Positions 1-12,529 are shown, counted from the first letter of the stretch. The stretch: DNA of 64,000 nucleotides from Saposhnikovia divaricata (GCA_036435485.1 CM071598.1:139294148-139358147); one strand, 5' to 3'. Numbers and translations are program-made. The notes: generated by a model not told the origin, from the sequence alone.

Positions 1-570
1 AGAGATGTGCATCTCATTGCTGTTAAACGAATCTTGAGATATCTTAAGGGTACACCTAACTTAGGTATTTGGTACCCTAAAGTATCTGGTTTTAATCTTG
101 TTGAATATACAGATTCAGATTATACAGGAAGTGTTATAGACAGAAAAAGCACCTCCGGGAGTTGTCAATTCCTACGGGACAGATTGGTTTCCTGGTACAG
201 CAAGAAACAACAAACAATTTCTAGCTCAACAGCCGAAGCTGAATATATAGCTACTGGAAGCTGTTGTGCTCAAATCTTGTGAATTAGGAATCAGCTGAGA
301 GACTATGGCTTTGTACTGGATAATATTCCTATATTATGTGATCATACAAGTGCCATAGCAATCTCCAACAATCCTGTGCAGCATATGAGAACCAAGCACA
401 TCGACATCAGGTATCATTTTATTAGAGAGCATGTCATAAATGGTATCATGGAGTTACTTTCTGTACCCACGGAAGACCAAACAGCAGATATTTTTACTAA
501 GTCTCTTGACGAATCCACATTCACAAGAATTGTTGATGAATTGGGCATGTTAAACAGTCCTAGTAATTAA
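1..570 (+). pseudogene. Copia pol C-terminus (RT end and RNase H), element D
   Basis: One reading frame gives the end of Copia reverse transcriptase and the RNase H domain, with blocks such as [39 protein letters not shown] and ADIFTKSL. It aligns along its whole length with the end of element B pol (about 10770-11332). A TGA at 280-282 replaces the tryptophan codon of the QILW motif seen in B, and the usual CDN motif reads CDH. The frame is otherwise open and ends with TAA at 568-570. The N-terminal part lies outside the window. It is a non-functional copy. Confidence 0.88.
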
Positions 571-1342
571 ACTAGTTAATATCTGAGGTTTGATCTTTAA
601 TAATTTACAAGTGATTATTTTGTGAATATTTGCTGATTTAAATCACTTGTATAATTATTTTATCAACTTATAGTCTTGCTTGTTAATTCTTAAATCATTG
701 TCATTATCTTCTTAATATTTTCCTACTTACTTCTTTTAATTTTAGAATAATTTTATTTTCTCTAAAAATGTTTTTCTCAAATTTCACAAGTGGAAATTAG
801 TGAGAAATCTATCTTTGTTGAAAATTCCTTATGAATATTTGTGATCTTTTAATAAATCATATTTTCTTTCAAAATAATTTTCTGATAAGAAAGTTATTTT
901 ATTCGAAAATATATATAGATTTATTAATTTTCTACAAATGTTTATGTAAATAGTTAATATTTTATTCAATATTTTGTAGTGTTTGTTCTTCTGTTATTAA
1001 TGTGTTAATTCCGTCAAAAGGACAACCTATGGTATTTTTAGTATTTTATATTTTCTATTTAGTTATTTTAAGTAGTTATATTGTTGTAGAAATTTTTGTA
1101 AATTATTAAGTTATGTAAAGTTTTATTATTTTTATGTTAATTCAAATTTTTCTTCTTTGTTTAGTTTTATTTGAATTTTCTTTTCTTTTTAGTTTTTATT
1201 TAATATTATTATTATGTATATTATTTCTTATTTTTGAATATTATTTCTCATGTGTATATAAATAGTTTGTATAGTTTTTACAGTTTAGTCACTATACTTT
1301 CAAAACTTACAAACAGGTCCCTGTACTTGGTTCTTTTGTTGT
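571..1342 (+). other. AT-rich 3' tail of element D up to the insertion point of A
   Basis: This stretch is very T/A-rich and has no ORF that looks real. It is read as the non-coding region downstream of D's pol. It ends with GTTGT at 1338-1342, the left copy of the TSD of element A. Confidence 0.6.
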
Positions 1343-2269
1343 TGATAAGTGCATATTTTTGCATATTTTTATTACCTATTTATTGCTTAAACTCGTATTT
1401 TAATAAATTATTTTGTTGCATTTCAGGAAATTCGTAAATAAATAAAGAAATGACAAAATAAAGAAATAAAGTGCAAGGAAGAGAAAAAGAGGAAGAAAAA
1501 GGACCAAAAATGAAAGAAGGAAAAAGAATTAGGAGCTTGGAGCAAAAGGAATAATTCAAGACAAGTGGAAACAAATAGATGGCTAGGATTTCACCACCAC
1601 ACACCAAAAATGTATGGTGGGGATTTACCCAACACCCCCTTAAGCCTAATTCCTATCCTATAAATACCCCCTCACCCCCCCCCCTTGTATTTAGTAACTT
1701 AGATTTTAGGGTAGATTTAATTTCTTGTATTTTTTCTTAGTTTCAAATCTTGTAAACACTCCTATTATAATTAATGTAATTTTTATTTTCTTTACTTCTT
1801 GTCTTGCTCTTTCGTTATTGTTGCCTTGTTTCATTATTTTCATAAATCCAAGTAGTGGACAAAGTAGCGAAATGCTAACCACTATGGGTTGAAAGTAACG
1901 ATTTTTAATTTCTTGTTCGTAGTTTTAATTCGTAATTTTGCCCCTTTAAATTTCAATTTTATTGTGGGCCATTTTAATTCCAAATCGTCATTTTAGTGTA
2001 ATTTTAATTCGTAGTTATTTTCTTTATTATTCGTTTTTAATTTAAAATAAAAAAATTAAAAAAAATCTTTTTAATTACCAGTTTCTTATGTAAGCTAATT
2101 CGAAGCATAATAGGTTTTTTTTTATCCTTTGTTTTAATATCCAAATTTTCATCTCCTCTGTTTTTCGTTCAAAACCAGCCATCAATTACCTTCTACATTT
2201 CTTGTTCTTCTCCTTGTTTTCCCCTTTTCTTTTTCTTATTTTCTTCACAACAAACACCTACTTCCCTCC

Positions 2270-2315
<46 letters not shown>

Positions 2316-3336
2316 ACAAAAACGCCTCTCCCTTTTGTTTTATTTCTACTTCAAATTACAAGTTGTTGTTTTCTTTTTCGAGTTCTGTGTATATCTATGG
2401 CCAATTCTGCGCGTTTTTATGTTTTTGCTGACTTTATTGAGTTGGTTCTGAATCCGTTTGCGAGTTTGTACTGCTATGAACCCGCTATTTCCTTTTAGTC
2501 GTTGTGTGGTTGAGTTTGTGCTATTTTCGTTGCTGTGTTGAGTCAATTTCCGAGTCCAGTGTTAAGTTTTAAGATTGCCATTGTTCTGTTCTGCGTTGGT
2601 TTCTTGTTCATTCACGGAGTCTGTCGAGTTTTGTGTTTGCTATTTTTGTTTTTGGCGAGTTGACCTGCTGTTTGCTGAGTTGCTATTGCTGTCATAGTTG
2701 TCGATTAGTTATGCAATTTATAGTTTTTATCTTAGCTCGAATGTTGAATGCTAGAGTTGGTTTGAGTGTTTGCTGTGGTTTTAATTCGAGTTTTGTGGCT
2801 GAGAGTTTGATGTACTGAGTTTAATTTTTCTGCGAGTCACCATTTCCACGATATGTCAAGTTCTCTCAAATTAAATTTTTGTTGAGTTTTGTCCATTGTT
2901 GGTGACTTGTTTATATCCTGTTTTGTTTTCCCAAAGTTGCTAGTTTCCTAATGTGCCAAGTTCGCAGTGTTTCTGGCTCCCTAGTGTTTTGTGAATTTTG
3001 ATTTTTGGATTTTTGTCTACTTGAAACAATTTTTTTAAAATACTTTATTTTCTTAGAACTTTCTTTAATTAAAATGTGTTCTTTTAAATAAAAAAATAGG
3101 TTTTAGAATAAAATTTACTTTCGTTTTTAATTAGTTTTAGGTAGTTTAATTTTCTTTTAGGTTTTAATTATTAGAAATCAAAATTTTTTCAAAAACCCAA
3201 ATTTGTTCTAATTCGATTAAGTTGAAAGTTAAGGTTTGCGAAAATATTAGTCTCCGAAGAACGAATCAATCTAAAATTACAACGAAACGAATTGTGCGCT
3301 TGCGATTCAAATGTCTTAATTATTTTTAGCACAACA
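1343..3336 (+). repeat. 5' LTR of element A
   Basis: About 1994 bp, starting TGATAAGTGC and ending ACAACA. It contains a TATA-like CTATAAATAC near 1658 followed by a C-run, and a CT microsatellite at about 2272-2314. Relative to the 3' LTR it lacks about 74 bp near 1569 and has an extra short repeat of GCATATTTTT near the start. Confidence 0.93.
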
Positions 3337-3342
3337 AGTTTT

Positions 3343-3360
3343 TGGCGCCGCTGCCGGGGA
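3343..3360 (+). promoter_or_regulatory. Primer-binding site of element A
   Basis: TGGCGCCGCTGCCGGGGA lies six bases after the 5' LTR. The sequence matches the tRNA-Asp-type primer site known from plant Athila/Tat Gypsy elements. Confidence 0.9.
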
Positions 3361-4293
3361 ATAATTATTTTTCGCGCCTTAATTTTTAATTTTTCGAGTT
3401 AGTTTTATTTCTTCTCTTATTTTTATTTCGTTCTTTTTAGGAAATTGTGAGATTTCGGAACTCTTCTCAAGAAGCATGGAAAATTGGAATTTGTGGAAAG
3501 CTTGCTTCGGTAACCGTATCTCACTCTTTTCGCCCTTTTTATTTTTAGAAAAAACACAAAAAAATTAAAAAAATTCAAAAATCACAAAAAAAATTAGTTG
3601 TAAATACATAATTGTTGCATCATGCATTCATCACGTAGGTTCACATCATGCTAGATTTTAATTTTTGTTTTTTAAATTTTTCGTACCTATAATTGTGGTG
3701 ATCGCTGGAGGACCCTAAGGTACGTTAAATTTCTTTCTTTCTTTAGATGAGAACACGTAGAGTAAGCATCCATAAATGTTTATAGTTTTTTTATACCTAT
3801 TTGTTTGTTGCATCATTTTGTAAATAAATCTTAAGGGCAAAGCCTCTCAAAAGATAAGGGAAGGGATTTCATCACTCTTTCCTTAGCCCAAAAACAATTT
3901 AATCCCTCATTTTGCATACCTAGCCTTTAATAAAATTAATTAGACGTTTGCCCTAGGAATCTCGCGCTCATTTAGGAAGGTGCTTAAGAAACGAAGTAAT
4001 CTTTAATTATTCCGACTTTTTGGTGTCTAGGAAAGCGAAAGCTGACCTTGCCAATTAAGGTTTTGGTGTCTAGGCTGGTGTTTAGCCTCTTGGCAATGCT
4101 TGCACCTACCTGGCCAAGCCGGTTCGAATAATTATTGATTTAACTAGTTTTTGGTAGCCCTTACGGTTAGGAGCAAGGTCTAGTTATTTTATTAGGGAAC
4201 CCTAGGTTTAAGATTTTTCTTTTAATTTTACACCCTTTTTTTTGTTTGTTTAATTTTTCGTACTTACTTGCTACGTGTTTCCTTTTGTGGTTT
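3361..4293 (+). other. Untranslated leader of element A
   Basis: A long AT-rich leader between PBS and gag, usual for Athila elements. It includes a GC-richer part near 4020-4130 where the phrase TTTGGTGTCTAGG recurs. No convincing ORF was seen. The leader may contain an intron or packaging signals, but nothing in the sequence proves it. Confidence 0.5.
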
Positions 4294-5192
4294 ATGCGAA
4301 CTACGTGGATTAGGGATAATTCTTCTAGACTAGTGAGATCATTTGAGATTTCTTCATCGTTTAATTCTGAGTCTTTAGATTATTCCGAACCCGTAGTAAA
4401 CATGGCCATGTCTCTTAGGGACCGTTGTTATCCTACTCGTTCCGCCCAACCTTCGTGTATCACCCTTCCTCCCGTTAATGGTAATAATTTCGAAATTAAA
4501 GCTCACCACATCAGTATGTTACCTAAATTTAACAGGAGCGAGGGTGAGGACCCGTATCTCTTTCTTCATGAGTTTGAGGAGGTTTGCGCATTGCAAAAAC
4601 TCCAACATCTTTCCGAGGACTCCATTAGGCTAAGACTTATCAACTTCGCTTTAAAAGAAAATGCAAAAAAATGGTTGTATAGTCTACCCGTTAATTCTAT
4701 TTCCACGTGGGAGGGATTTGTGGTTATTTTTCTAAAAAAATATTTTCCAAACCATAAGACTACGAGAATTACAAACGAAATAAATCAATTTCATCAAAAG
4801 GAAAATGAGTCTTTTTGGAAATATTTTGATCGTTTTAAAAATCTTATATCGCAATGCCCCCACCATGGAATAGAAAAATGGAGGCTTTGTAAGATCGTTT
4901 ATGAGGCCTTAGATGGACCAACAACCGCGTTGTTGGAATCTATGTGCCAAGGAAAATTCATGGAGAAAGATAAGGACGAGGGTTGGACATTTTTCGAAGA
5001 ATTAGCCGAGAAGACCATGTTGTGGGAGTCTACTAGGGAACCTAACAAGTCTAATGAGTCGTCTAGTTCATCTAAGGGTTTGCATTCGATTGGGAGTTCG
5101 ATTGCAACCGATGCCAAATTAGCCACTCTAACTAGAAGACTCGAAGCCCTAGAAACTAGTAAGGCCCCCTCAAATGTGTCTATGTGCCCTAA
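4294..5192 (+). pseudogene. Athila gag, N-terminal part (element A), cut by element B
   Basis: The frame is open from before 4294; the first in-frame ATG is at 4294. It shows the retrotransposon gag core: KFNRSEGEDPYLFLHEFEE, then ALKENAKKWLYSLP, then FFLKKYFP-like and SQCPHHGIEKW motifs that pair closely with element F gag. It is broken at 5192, where B inserted between the two halves of the gag frame. The C-terminal part resumes at 23957 in the same phase, so B is the only visible break in this gag. Structural nucleocapsid/capsid role is inferred from the family. Confidence 0.88.
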
Positions 5193-5699
5193 TGTTAAAT
5201 ATAATTGATGTGTTTTAATCAGTGTTTAAGTGTTACAGTGAATTATCAGAGTTTAGCTGGAAGCAGTCAGAGTTTAGTGTAAACTCTGACAGATGGAAGC
5301 TCGACAGAGTTTGTCAAACTTTGTCTGGAGGCAGCGTCTACTGGTCAACAGTGATTGAAGATTTATTATGGAAGTGATATCTTTGAAGATTGGATAGCTA
5401 TCAAAGAGATCGAGTTGACTTAGGAGACGTGTGACAATCTGTAATTGATATCATTGTATAGCTGATTATTAGGAATATCAATTAGAGATTGTATCGAAGC
5501 TGTATGTTTTATAAATACAGTTAGGTTAACCCTAGAAGGGTATCGTGCAACGAATTATCTTTATTGTAACCTAGCAGCTCTTTGTGATAGTTTACATCAC
5601 GAAGAGGGTTCTTAATACCAGAAGTTTTTAAGTGCATAAACGTCTTACTTGTTAAACTCTCATACGAATTTGATTATTAATTGTGTATTCGGCCTAACA
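5193..5699 (+). repeat. 5' LTR of element B
   Basis: 507 bp, TGTTAAATAT to GGCCTAACA. A TATA-like TTTTATAAATACAG lies at about 5508-5521. The words CAGAGTTT and AAACTCTG recur in the first 120 bp. Confidence 0.95.
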
Positions 5700-5701
5700 A
5701 G

Positions 5702-5713
5702 TGGTATCAGAGC
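5702..5713 (+). promoter_or_regulatory. Primer-binding site of element B
   Basis: TGGTATCAGAGC starts two bases after the LTR and is complementary to the 3' end of initiator methionine tRNA, the usual Copia primer. Confidence 0.93.
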
Positions 5714-5760
5714 CAATCTGTTACTTTATTACAGGTTAAGATCCAAACACAACAATAATC

Positions 5761-7542
5761 ATGTCAGCAATTCCTCCACCAACACCTACTGTTTCTGAAA
5801 AGGCTCCTACTACTGTGAGTCGTTATGAACCAATCAGGGTTCCTATTCTCAGGCCATTAGAGTATGCTATGTGGAAGGTCAAGATGACTATGTTTCTGGA
5901 GGCTACAGATCCAGAATATCTTGACAGGATTTATGAAGGCCCTCACAATCCTACAAAGCTATCTGTTGCAGCTGCTGGTGAAGAAGCTAAAATAGTTCCA
6001 AAGGAAAAGAAGGACATGACTCCTGAAGATCTATCATCAATTGCTAAGGATGCAAAGGTTAGGCATTTACTGCATAGTGCTTTAGACAATGTTATGTCTA
6101 ACAAAGTGATTAACTGCACCACTGCAAAAGAGATATGGGATGCTCTTGAAGTCAGATGTCAAGGAACTGCGGCTATTAAGAAGAATAGGAGAAACATACT
6201 CACACAAGAGTATGAGCATTTTGAGGCTAAACCTGAAGAGACCATGACGGATACATTTGATAGATTCTGTAAATTGCTTAATGATTTGTCATTGGTCAAC
6301 AAAGAGTATGATCTCGAAGACTCTAATCTCAAGTTTCTTCTTTCTCTACCTGAAAAGTGGGATGTGAAAACAACCACTATTAGAGACAACTATGATCTTG
6401 CTGAAACAGAGATTGATGAAATCTATGGGCTGCTCAAAACTCATGAATTGAAAATGGAGCAGAGAAACAGGAGATCAAGCAGGAAGGCAAAGTCTGTTGC
6501 TCTTAATGTTGAAGAGAAGCCTCAGAAGAAAGAGGAATCAAGAAGGAAAATGAAGGGAAAAGCTTTGGTCATACACTCAGAAAGTGAATCATCAAACTCT
6601 GATTGTGATTCAAACTCTTCTGAATCATCTGACTCTGAGGATGATGAAGAAGAAATGAGGAAAATGGCTGTGTTGATGGTGAAGACCTTCAAGAAAATGG
6701 GTTTCAAGAATTTCAAGAAAGGGAAAAGGTTTTCTAGAGACTCAAATGAAGACAGAAAAAGCTTCAGGAAGTCTGATAAGAGAGATTCTAGGGGGAAGAA
6801 GGATAAGTCTGAAATTCAATGCTATAAGTGTAAGGAGATGGGTCACTATGCTCCTGAGTGCAAGAAGGGTAAAATTGGAAAGGTACTCTACACTAAAGGC
6901 AGAGATTGGGCAGATACTTCAGATTCTGATGAAGAAGTGAACTATGCTCTCATGGCTACTACTGAATCAGAAACTTCTGAAAATCAGGTACCTCTAACTA
7001 CCTATGCTTATAATATTGATGACATTGCTCAATTAAGAATTTATCTTAAGTCATTGCATATAAGTTATAGGGATCAGACTTTAGAGAATGAGAGGATAAA
7101 ATCTGAAAATTCTGAACTTAAGGTTAGAAATAAACTTGTTGAAGAAAAACTTGAAAACATGCAACAAGTTCAGAAAGAGAGAGATGATGCTGTTTCTATA
7201 GAACAGGATTTGCTTCAGAAATATAAACAACTAGAATCTGAGTTGGAGGAAGCAAATAACAAAATTAGGACTTGGACTAATTCTGGAAAGGACACTCAAC
7301 AGATTTTTCAAACAGACACTGTTGGTCTAGGTTATAATGAGGGAGATGAACTTAGATTTCAAAATCAAGTTAAAATCAGACCTCATTTTGTACATGGAAC
7401 CAGTAAATTTTTGTTTGAAAATGAAAAAGAAGCTGTTAAAAGTGAACCAGTAAAAACTAGTGTTAAACAGGTTAATATTGGTTCAATGACAGATAAACAA
7501 CTCAAACATAAACTGAAGGAGTTAAAATCTGTTAAGAAATAG
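5761..7542 (+). CDS. Copia gag (element B), ends at an in-frame TAG
   Basis: 593 codons from the ATG at 5761. The N-terminal part has the Copia gag fold motif (YAMWKVKMTMFLEA) and the capsid region with TAKEIWDALEVRCQG, ETMTDTFDRFCKLLNDL and LKFLLSLPEKWDVK. A lysine/serine-rich hinge follows, then a CCHC zinc knuckle CYKCKEMGHYAPEC at about residues 359-372, then a long coiled-coil-like stretch rich in E, K and L. The frame stops at TAG (7540-7542), but the same frame continues open at once with more zinc-knuckle-like motifs. Either the stop is a disabling mutation or it is read through. Its product should assemble the virus-like particle and bind RNA. Confidence 0.9.
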   Translation: MSAIPPPTPTVSEKAPTTVSRYEPIRVPILRPLEYAMWKVKMTMFLEATDPEYLDRIYEGPHNPTKLSVAAAGEEAKIVPKEKKDMTPEDLSSIAKDAKVRHLLHSALDNVMSNKVINCTTAKEIWDALEVRCQGTAAIKKNRRNILTQEYEHFEAKPEETMTDTFDRFCKLLNDLSLVNKEYDLEDSNLKFLLSLPEKWDVKTTTIRDNYDLAETEIDEIYGLLKTHELKMEQRNRRSSRKAKSVALNVEEKPQKKEESRRKMKGKALVIHSESESSNSDCDSNSSESSDSEDDEEEMRKMAVLMVKTFKKMGFKNFKKGKRFSRDSNEDRKSFRKSDKRDSRGKKDKSEIQCYKCKEMGHYAPECKKGKIGKVLYTKGRDWADTSDSDEEVNYALMATTESETSENQVPLTTYAYNIDDIAQLRIYLKSLHISYRDQTLENERIKSENSELKVRNKLVEEKLENMQQVQKERDDAVSIEQDLLQKYKQLESELEEANNKIRTWTNSGKDTQQIFQTDTVGLGYNEGDELRFQNQVKIRPHFVHGTSKFLFENEKEAVKSEPVKTSVKQVNIGSMTDKQLKHKLKELKSVKK

Positions 7543-7992
7543 GGAGTGTCAAATAAGAACAGAAATGGAAAAGTAGGCATCACTTCAGGAAATAAACCAA
7601 TGCTTGCTAGTTATGCTCCAAGAAAGACATGTCATAACTGTGGTAGTACTAAGCATCTTGCAAATTTCTGCAAGAAAAACAAAAACATAAATTCTTTACC
7701 TTCCAAGTCTGAGGTAAAGAAGGATTTTGCTAGAACTAAGCCACAGACTTTATGCACACACTGTGGAAGCACTTGGCATTCCATTTATACCTGCAGAGAA
7801 TATCATGCTATCTATCATAATTACTATGAACTGAAACCCAATCTGAAATGGGTTAAAGTTGATACTGCAAGTGTAAACACTGATACTGTTAGCTCAAACT
7901 CTGATAATGTTAATTCCGCTGCAAAAGCTAACAAAGTTAAGAATGTCAAAGGATCCAAGCAAGTCTGGATCCTTAAATCTAATTCTCAGTAA
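7543..7992 (+). CDS. Gag C-terminal extension with two CCHC-like knuckles (element B)
   Basis: This is the direct in-frame continuation of gag after the TAG at 7540-7542. It carries two more cysteine/histidine motifs, CHNCGSTKHLANFC and CTHCGSTWHSIYTC, and ends near QVWILKSNSQ, as Sirevirus gag regions commonly do just before protease. It stops with TAA at 7990-7992. No ATG is needed if it is made by readthrough. The following pol frame is offset and has its own TGA (8000-8002) just upstream, so gag and pol are not one continuous frame here. Confidence 0.75.
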   Translation, partial: GVSNKNRNGKVGITSGNKPMLASYAPRKTCHNCGSTKHLANFCKKNKNINSLPSKSEVKKDFARTKPQTLCTHCGSTWHSIYTCREYHAIYHNYYELKPNLKWVKVDTASVNTDTVSSNSDNVNSAAKANKVKNVKGSKQVWILKSNSQ

Positions 7993-8002
7993 TTGCTTGT
8001 GA

Positions 8003-11000
8003 TTGCAGGGCAACAGGGAGGCAACCCTAGTCGTGGACAGTGGATGTTCAGGACACATGACTGGAAATAAAGCCCTGCTATCAGACTATGAGGAGAAGGC
8101 TGGCCCAAAAGTTTCCTATGGTGATGGCAATGTAGGAAGAACATTGGGATATGGCAATATTAATCTTGGAAATGTCATCATCAACAATGTAGCTCATGTC
8201 CCAGAACTTAAGCATGACTTGTTATCTGTGAGTCAAATCTGTGACAAGGGATATCATGTAGATTTTCAACCTGAATATTGTGAAGTTATCAGCAAATCTA
8301 CAGGAAAGGTTGTTCTAGTTGGTCATAGGCAAAACAACATTTATGAAATCAAGCTCCTAATAGACTCTGTTGGAAAAGCTGTTTGCCTGTCTACAAGAAT
8401 GTCTAGTGAAGAGAGTTGGAAGTGGCACAAGAAACTCTCACATTTGAACTTGAACAACATCAATGAATTGATCAGAAAGGATCTTGTAAGAGGACTCCCA
8501 AAGGCTCTGTTAAATGTTGATGGTCTATGTGATTCATGTCAAAAGGCCAAACAAAGGAAGTCATCTTTCAAGAGCAAGACAGAATTTTCAATCACCGATC
8601 CTTATCATCTTCTGCATGTTGATCTCTTTGGTCCAGTAAATGTTATGTCTATAGCAAGGAAGAAATATGCTTTAGTCATTGTTGATGAATACACTAGATT
8701 CACTTGGGTGTATTTTCTAGCAAAGAAGGATGAAACTACATTAACTCTGATGGAGCATGTGAAGCTTCTGGACAAAGGATCAAGTAACAAAGTCAGGATC
8801 ATCAGAAGTGATAATGGAACTGAGTTCAGAAATGCAACAATGGAAGAATTCTGCAAGGAAAATGGAGTGAAGCAAGAATTTTCAGCACCTGGTACACCAC
8901 AACAAAATGGTGTAGTTGAAAGGAAAAATAGAACCTTGATCGAAGCTGCCAGAACTATGCTTGATGAAGCAAAATTGCCAACTTATTTCTGGGCAGAAGC
9001 TGTTCAAACTGCTTGTTTTACTCAAAATGCTACACTGATCAATAAGCATGGAAAGACACCATATGAGATGGTGAAGAAAAAGAAGCCAAACCTGAAATAC
9101 TTTCATATTTTTGGGTGCAAATGCTTTGTTTTGAAGACTCATCCTGAACAGTTGACCAAGTTTGAGCTAAAGGCAGATGAAGGAATTTTTGTTGGCTATC
9201 CACTGTCAACAAAGGCATTCAGAGTTTACAATCTGAGAACTAAAGTGATCATGGAATCTATACATGTGTCTTTTGATGACAAGAAGATAACTGGACTTGA
9301 AGACAAAGATGAATATGATCAACTGAACTTTGAAAATGAAGATTTAAACTCTGTTGAAGTAAACTCTGATCAAAAAATTCTGACAGACTCTGTTGAAACA
9401 AACTCTGAACCTCTACTGGTAAACACTGGAGAAACTTCTCAGCCACAACAAAGGGAAGAACCAGTTGAGGGGGAGCATGATCAAGATGAAGACTCAAACA
9501 CTGATAGTGAGTCAACTGAAAAATCTGGATCCAACTCTGATGATTCAAACTCTGAAAATTCAAATTCTGACTCTGGGCAGTCAAGTTCAGGGGGAGTCTC
9601 AGAAAATGAAGAAAGATCACAACAAAATCAGGAGAGCTTGGATCAAGGGGGAGGATCACATGCTGACAGAAGTCATTTGCCTTCTGCTAGGAAATGGACT
9701 AAATCACATACACCTGATTTGATAATTGGTGATCCAGATGCAAAAGTGAAAACAAGAAGTGCTACTGCAAGTGAATGTCTGTTTCATGCATTCTTGTCTA
9801 AAAATGAACCAAAGAGAGTGGAAGAAGCTCTTCAAGATGCTGACTGGATAACAGCAATGCAGGAAGAGTTGAATGAATTTGAAAGGAATGAAGTTTGGAC
9901 CCTTGTACCAAGGCCAAAGAACAGATCTATTGTTGGTACTAAATGGGTTTTCAGAAACAAGACTGACAGTGACGGTGTTATCACAAGGAACAAGGCTAGA
10001 CTGGTAGCAAAAGGCTATTCACAGCAGGAAGGAATAGACTATGATGAAACATTTGCTCCAGTTGCAAGATTGGAGGCAATCAGAATTTTTCTAGCATATG
10101 CATCTCACAAGAAATTCAAAGTGTTCCAGATGGATGTGAAAAGTGCTTTTCTGAATGGAAAGCTTGAAGAAGAAGTGTTTGTTGAACAACCACCAGGATT
10201 TGTGGACCCCAAATATCCAGATTATGTCTACAGGCTAGATAAGGCACTATATGGACTTAAGCAGGCACCAAGAGCATGGTATGAGACACTTGCTCAATTT
10301 CTTCTAGAAACTGGATTCAACAGAGGTACAATTGACAAAACTCTGTTTTATTTCAATCAAGGAAATGACCTCCTTTTAGTTCAGATATATGTTGATGACA
10401 TTATCTTTGGGTCTACTAATGATAAACTCTGTAAGAAATTTGCCAAGCTCATGCAGTCCAGATATCAAATGAGCATGATGGGAGAGCTTAGTTATTTTCT
10501 AGGCCTACAGGTGAAACAAACAGATGATGGTATCTTCATTAATCAAGCAAAATATACCAGAAATCTTCTCAAGAAATTTGGTATGCTTGACTGTTCATCT
10601 ACATCAACTCCCATGGCAACAGCAACTAAATTGGACAAAGACACAGGAGTTTCAGTGGATATGACAAACTACAGGGGCATGATAGGATCTCTTCTTTACT
10701 TGACAGCTAGTAGGCCTGACATCATGTATGCAACCTGTCTTTGTGCAAGGTTTCAGGCAGATCCTAGAGAGCCACATCTGACAGCTGTGAAAAGAATCTT
10801 CAAGTATCTCAAGGGCACCATATCATTAGGTCTGTGGTACCCCAGAGAATCAGATTTCAAGCTACTTGGGTATTCTGATGCAGACTTTGCAGGCTGCAAG
10901 ATAGACAGAAAGAGCACTAGTGGAAGTTGTCAATTTCTTGGTGACAGACTTGTCTCTTGGTACAGCAAGAAACAGAAATCAATTTCCACATCTACAGTTG

Positions 11001-11332
11001 AAGCAGAGTATACTGCAGCCGGTAGCTGTTGTGCACAGATCTTGTGGATGAAGAATCAATTGCTGGATTATGGATTGAGGTACAGTAAAATTCCTATTTA
11101 CTGTGATAATCAAAGTGCTATTGCTATGACAGGTAATCCAGTACAGCATTCAATGACCAAGCACATCAGCATAAGGTACCACTTCATCAGAGAACATGTG
11201 GAAGAAGGGAATATTGAACTACATTTTGTGTCTACAGAACAACAGCTTGCAGATATCTTCACTAAACCATTGAGTGAAGCTACATTTACAAGACTGGTCA
11301 ATGAACTAGGAATGGTCTCTGGTTCTGACTAG
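8003..11332 (+). CDS. Copia pol polyprotein: protease, integrase, reverse transcriptase, RNase H (element B)
   Basis: A single open frame of about 1109 codons with no internal stop; it has no ATG at its start, so it presumably needs frameshift or readthrough from gag. Domains in order: aspartic protease with [12 protein letters not shown] (about residues 9-20); pre-integrase HHCC zinc region ([17 protein letters not shown]); integrase core with [15 protein letters not shown] and [12 protein letters not shown]; an acidic serine-rich linker (about 430-570); reverse transcriptase with [19 protein letters not shown] and catalytic YVDDIIFGS (about 796); RNase H with [16 protein letters not shown] and ending ADIFTKPL. 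This order defines Copia. All visible catalytic motifs are present, so enzymes could be functional if expressed. Confidence 0.95.
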   Translation: MQGNREATLVVDSGCSGHMTGNKALLSDYEEKAGPKVSYGDGNVGRTLGYGNINLGNVIINNVAHVPELKHDLLSVSQICDKGYHVDFQPEYCEVISKSTGKVVLVGHRQNNIYEIKLLIDSVGKAVCLSTRMSSEESWKWHKKLSHLNLNNINELIRKDLVRGLPKALLNVDGLCDSCQKAKQRKSSFKSKTEFSITDPYHLLHVDLFGPVNVMSIARKKYALVIVDEYTRFTWVYFLAKKDETTLTLMEHVKLLDKGSSNKVRIIRSDNGTEFRNATMEEFCKENGVKQEFSAPGTPQQNGVVERKNRTLIEAARTMLDEAKLPTYFWAEAVQTACFTQNATLINKHGKTPYEMVKKKKPNLKYFHIFGCKCFVLKTHPEQLTKFELKADEGIFVGYPLSTKAFRVYNLRTKVIMESIHVSFDDKKITGLEDKDEYDQLNFENEDLNSVEVNSDQKILTDSVETNSEPLLVNTGETSQPQQREEPVEGEHDQDEDSNTDSESTEKSGSNSDDSNSENSNSDSGQSSSGGVSENEERSQQNQESLDQGGGSHADRSHLPSARKWTKSHTPDLIIGDPDAKVKTRSATASECLFHAFLSKNEPKRVEEALQDADWITAMQEELNEFERNEVWTLVPRPKNRSIVGTKWVFRNKTDSDGVITRNKARLVAKGYSQQEGIDYDETFAPVARLEAIRIFLAYASHKKFKVFQMDVKSAFLNGKLEEEVFVEQPPGFVDPKYPDYVYRLDKALYGLKQAPRAWYETLAQFLLETGFNRGTIDKTLFYFNQGNDLLLVQIYVDDIIFGSTNDKLCKKFAKLMQSRYQMSMMGELSYFLGLQVKQTDDGIFINQAKYTRNLLKKFGMLDCSSTSTPMATATKLDKDTGVSVDMTNYRGMIGSLLYLTASRPDIMYATCLCARFQADPREPHLTAVKRIFKYLKGTISLGLWYPRESDFKLLGYSDADFAGCKIDRKSTSGSCQFLGDRLVSWYSKKQKSISTSTVEAEYTAAGSCCAQILWMKNQLLDYGLRYSKIPIYCDNQSAIAMTGNPVQHSMTKHISIRYHFIREHVEEGNIELHFVSTEQQLADIFTKPLSEATFTRLVNELGMVSGSD

Positions 11333-12529
11333 GAATGTTGGTTAGATTCAAATTTCACTTATATAATGTATTACTCATATTTCCTTGATTTGTTAAATGC
11401 TAAGTGAACTCTGTTGATTAAACTCTGTTATGCGTACTCTGTTAACATGTCTTTCTGTCAAACTCTGTTAAACTCTGTCAGCATGCCTGTATGTTATACA
11501 CTGGTAATAAGTTGATAAACTCTGTGAACTCTGAGTTGATTTTTGTCTGAATGAAAACACCAATGAAGAAATATGTATGAAGCATGATTCTCAGCAATTA
11601 ATCATGAATCTTTCTGAGTTATTGTGATCTAATCTTAGATTTTACAGAAAATTAACACAGCATGATACTGGTTCATATTTATAGCATCTCTTAGTTTATT
11701 TTGTCCTAAATTCTGAGTCTATAAATATTGTGTGCATTTCCTTTCATGAATAACTACTGATGTTGATGAACTCTAAACTCTGTTAGTTATACTCTGATAG
11801 ATTTAAATGCTTACTGCAATACCCCAAAGAAAATGTATATAGGTTGTGATACTCCTTTGAGATTATGTTGGATACTAGGATGACCCAGGAACTTATTGGT
11901 ATATAATATGTGCTAAAATTCTCTGATATTTGGTGACTAGTCAAATACTAGGATGACCCAGGAACTTATCAAAATGATAAGGGCTAAAATTTTTGAATTT
12001 TTGGTGACTGGTTCCAACCTCTAATTACTGGAATGAATATTATTAAAAAAAAAATTATATATGTATATATAGAGGGGGTATAAAATAAATTAAATGTTAC
12101 TGTATATAGATTGATTACTACAGAGTTTAGCTTTCATCATACAGTCAGTGTTTACTATGACAGTTTGTGCATCCAGTGTTTATTGATTTACTTTATGGAT
12201 TTTATGAAAAATTAGATGCTCTAAAAATTGATTCAGTAAACTCTGCTTCACACACACATATTTTCACAACTGTGCAATTTATGAAAGGGTTTCGGTGATA
12301 AAGTTGGAGAATTGACAAACGCTGTTGATTCGTGGTTCATACTCTAAGGTAAATTTTCATTTGGATAATTTGAAAACTTTGGAGTGAATAGGGCTTTTGA
12401 CAACTGTTGTTGATGAAATTGTTTCTTATATGATTACTTTAATTAGTTTTCATTTTCTTTGATTTAATTCTTTGAAGAACAATTCATAAACATAAAATTT
12501 GCAGAACACAATGAATAAGATTAGAGAAA
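11333..12529 (+). other. Non-coding region after pol of element B
   Basis: AT-rich, without a credible ORF. The word AACTCTG occurs many times between 11405 and 11800. A tandem duplication lies at 11872-12012. Low-complexity TATATA and AAAAAA tracts lie near 12045-12070. Confidence 0.6.
11872..12012 (+). repeat. Two-copy tandem repeat, unit about 73 bp
   Basis: Both copies start ATACTAGGATGACCCAGGAA (11872 and 11945) and end with TTGGTGACT(A/G)G. They differ at a number of positions in between. It lies in the untranslated region between pol and the antisense ORF. Confidence 0.85.

Noticed and set aside
2202..2498. 98-codon ORF with SLSLSL repeats in the LTR of A (also 28967-29200)
   Set aside because: It is a translation of the CT microsatellite; the reading frame differs between the two LTRs.
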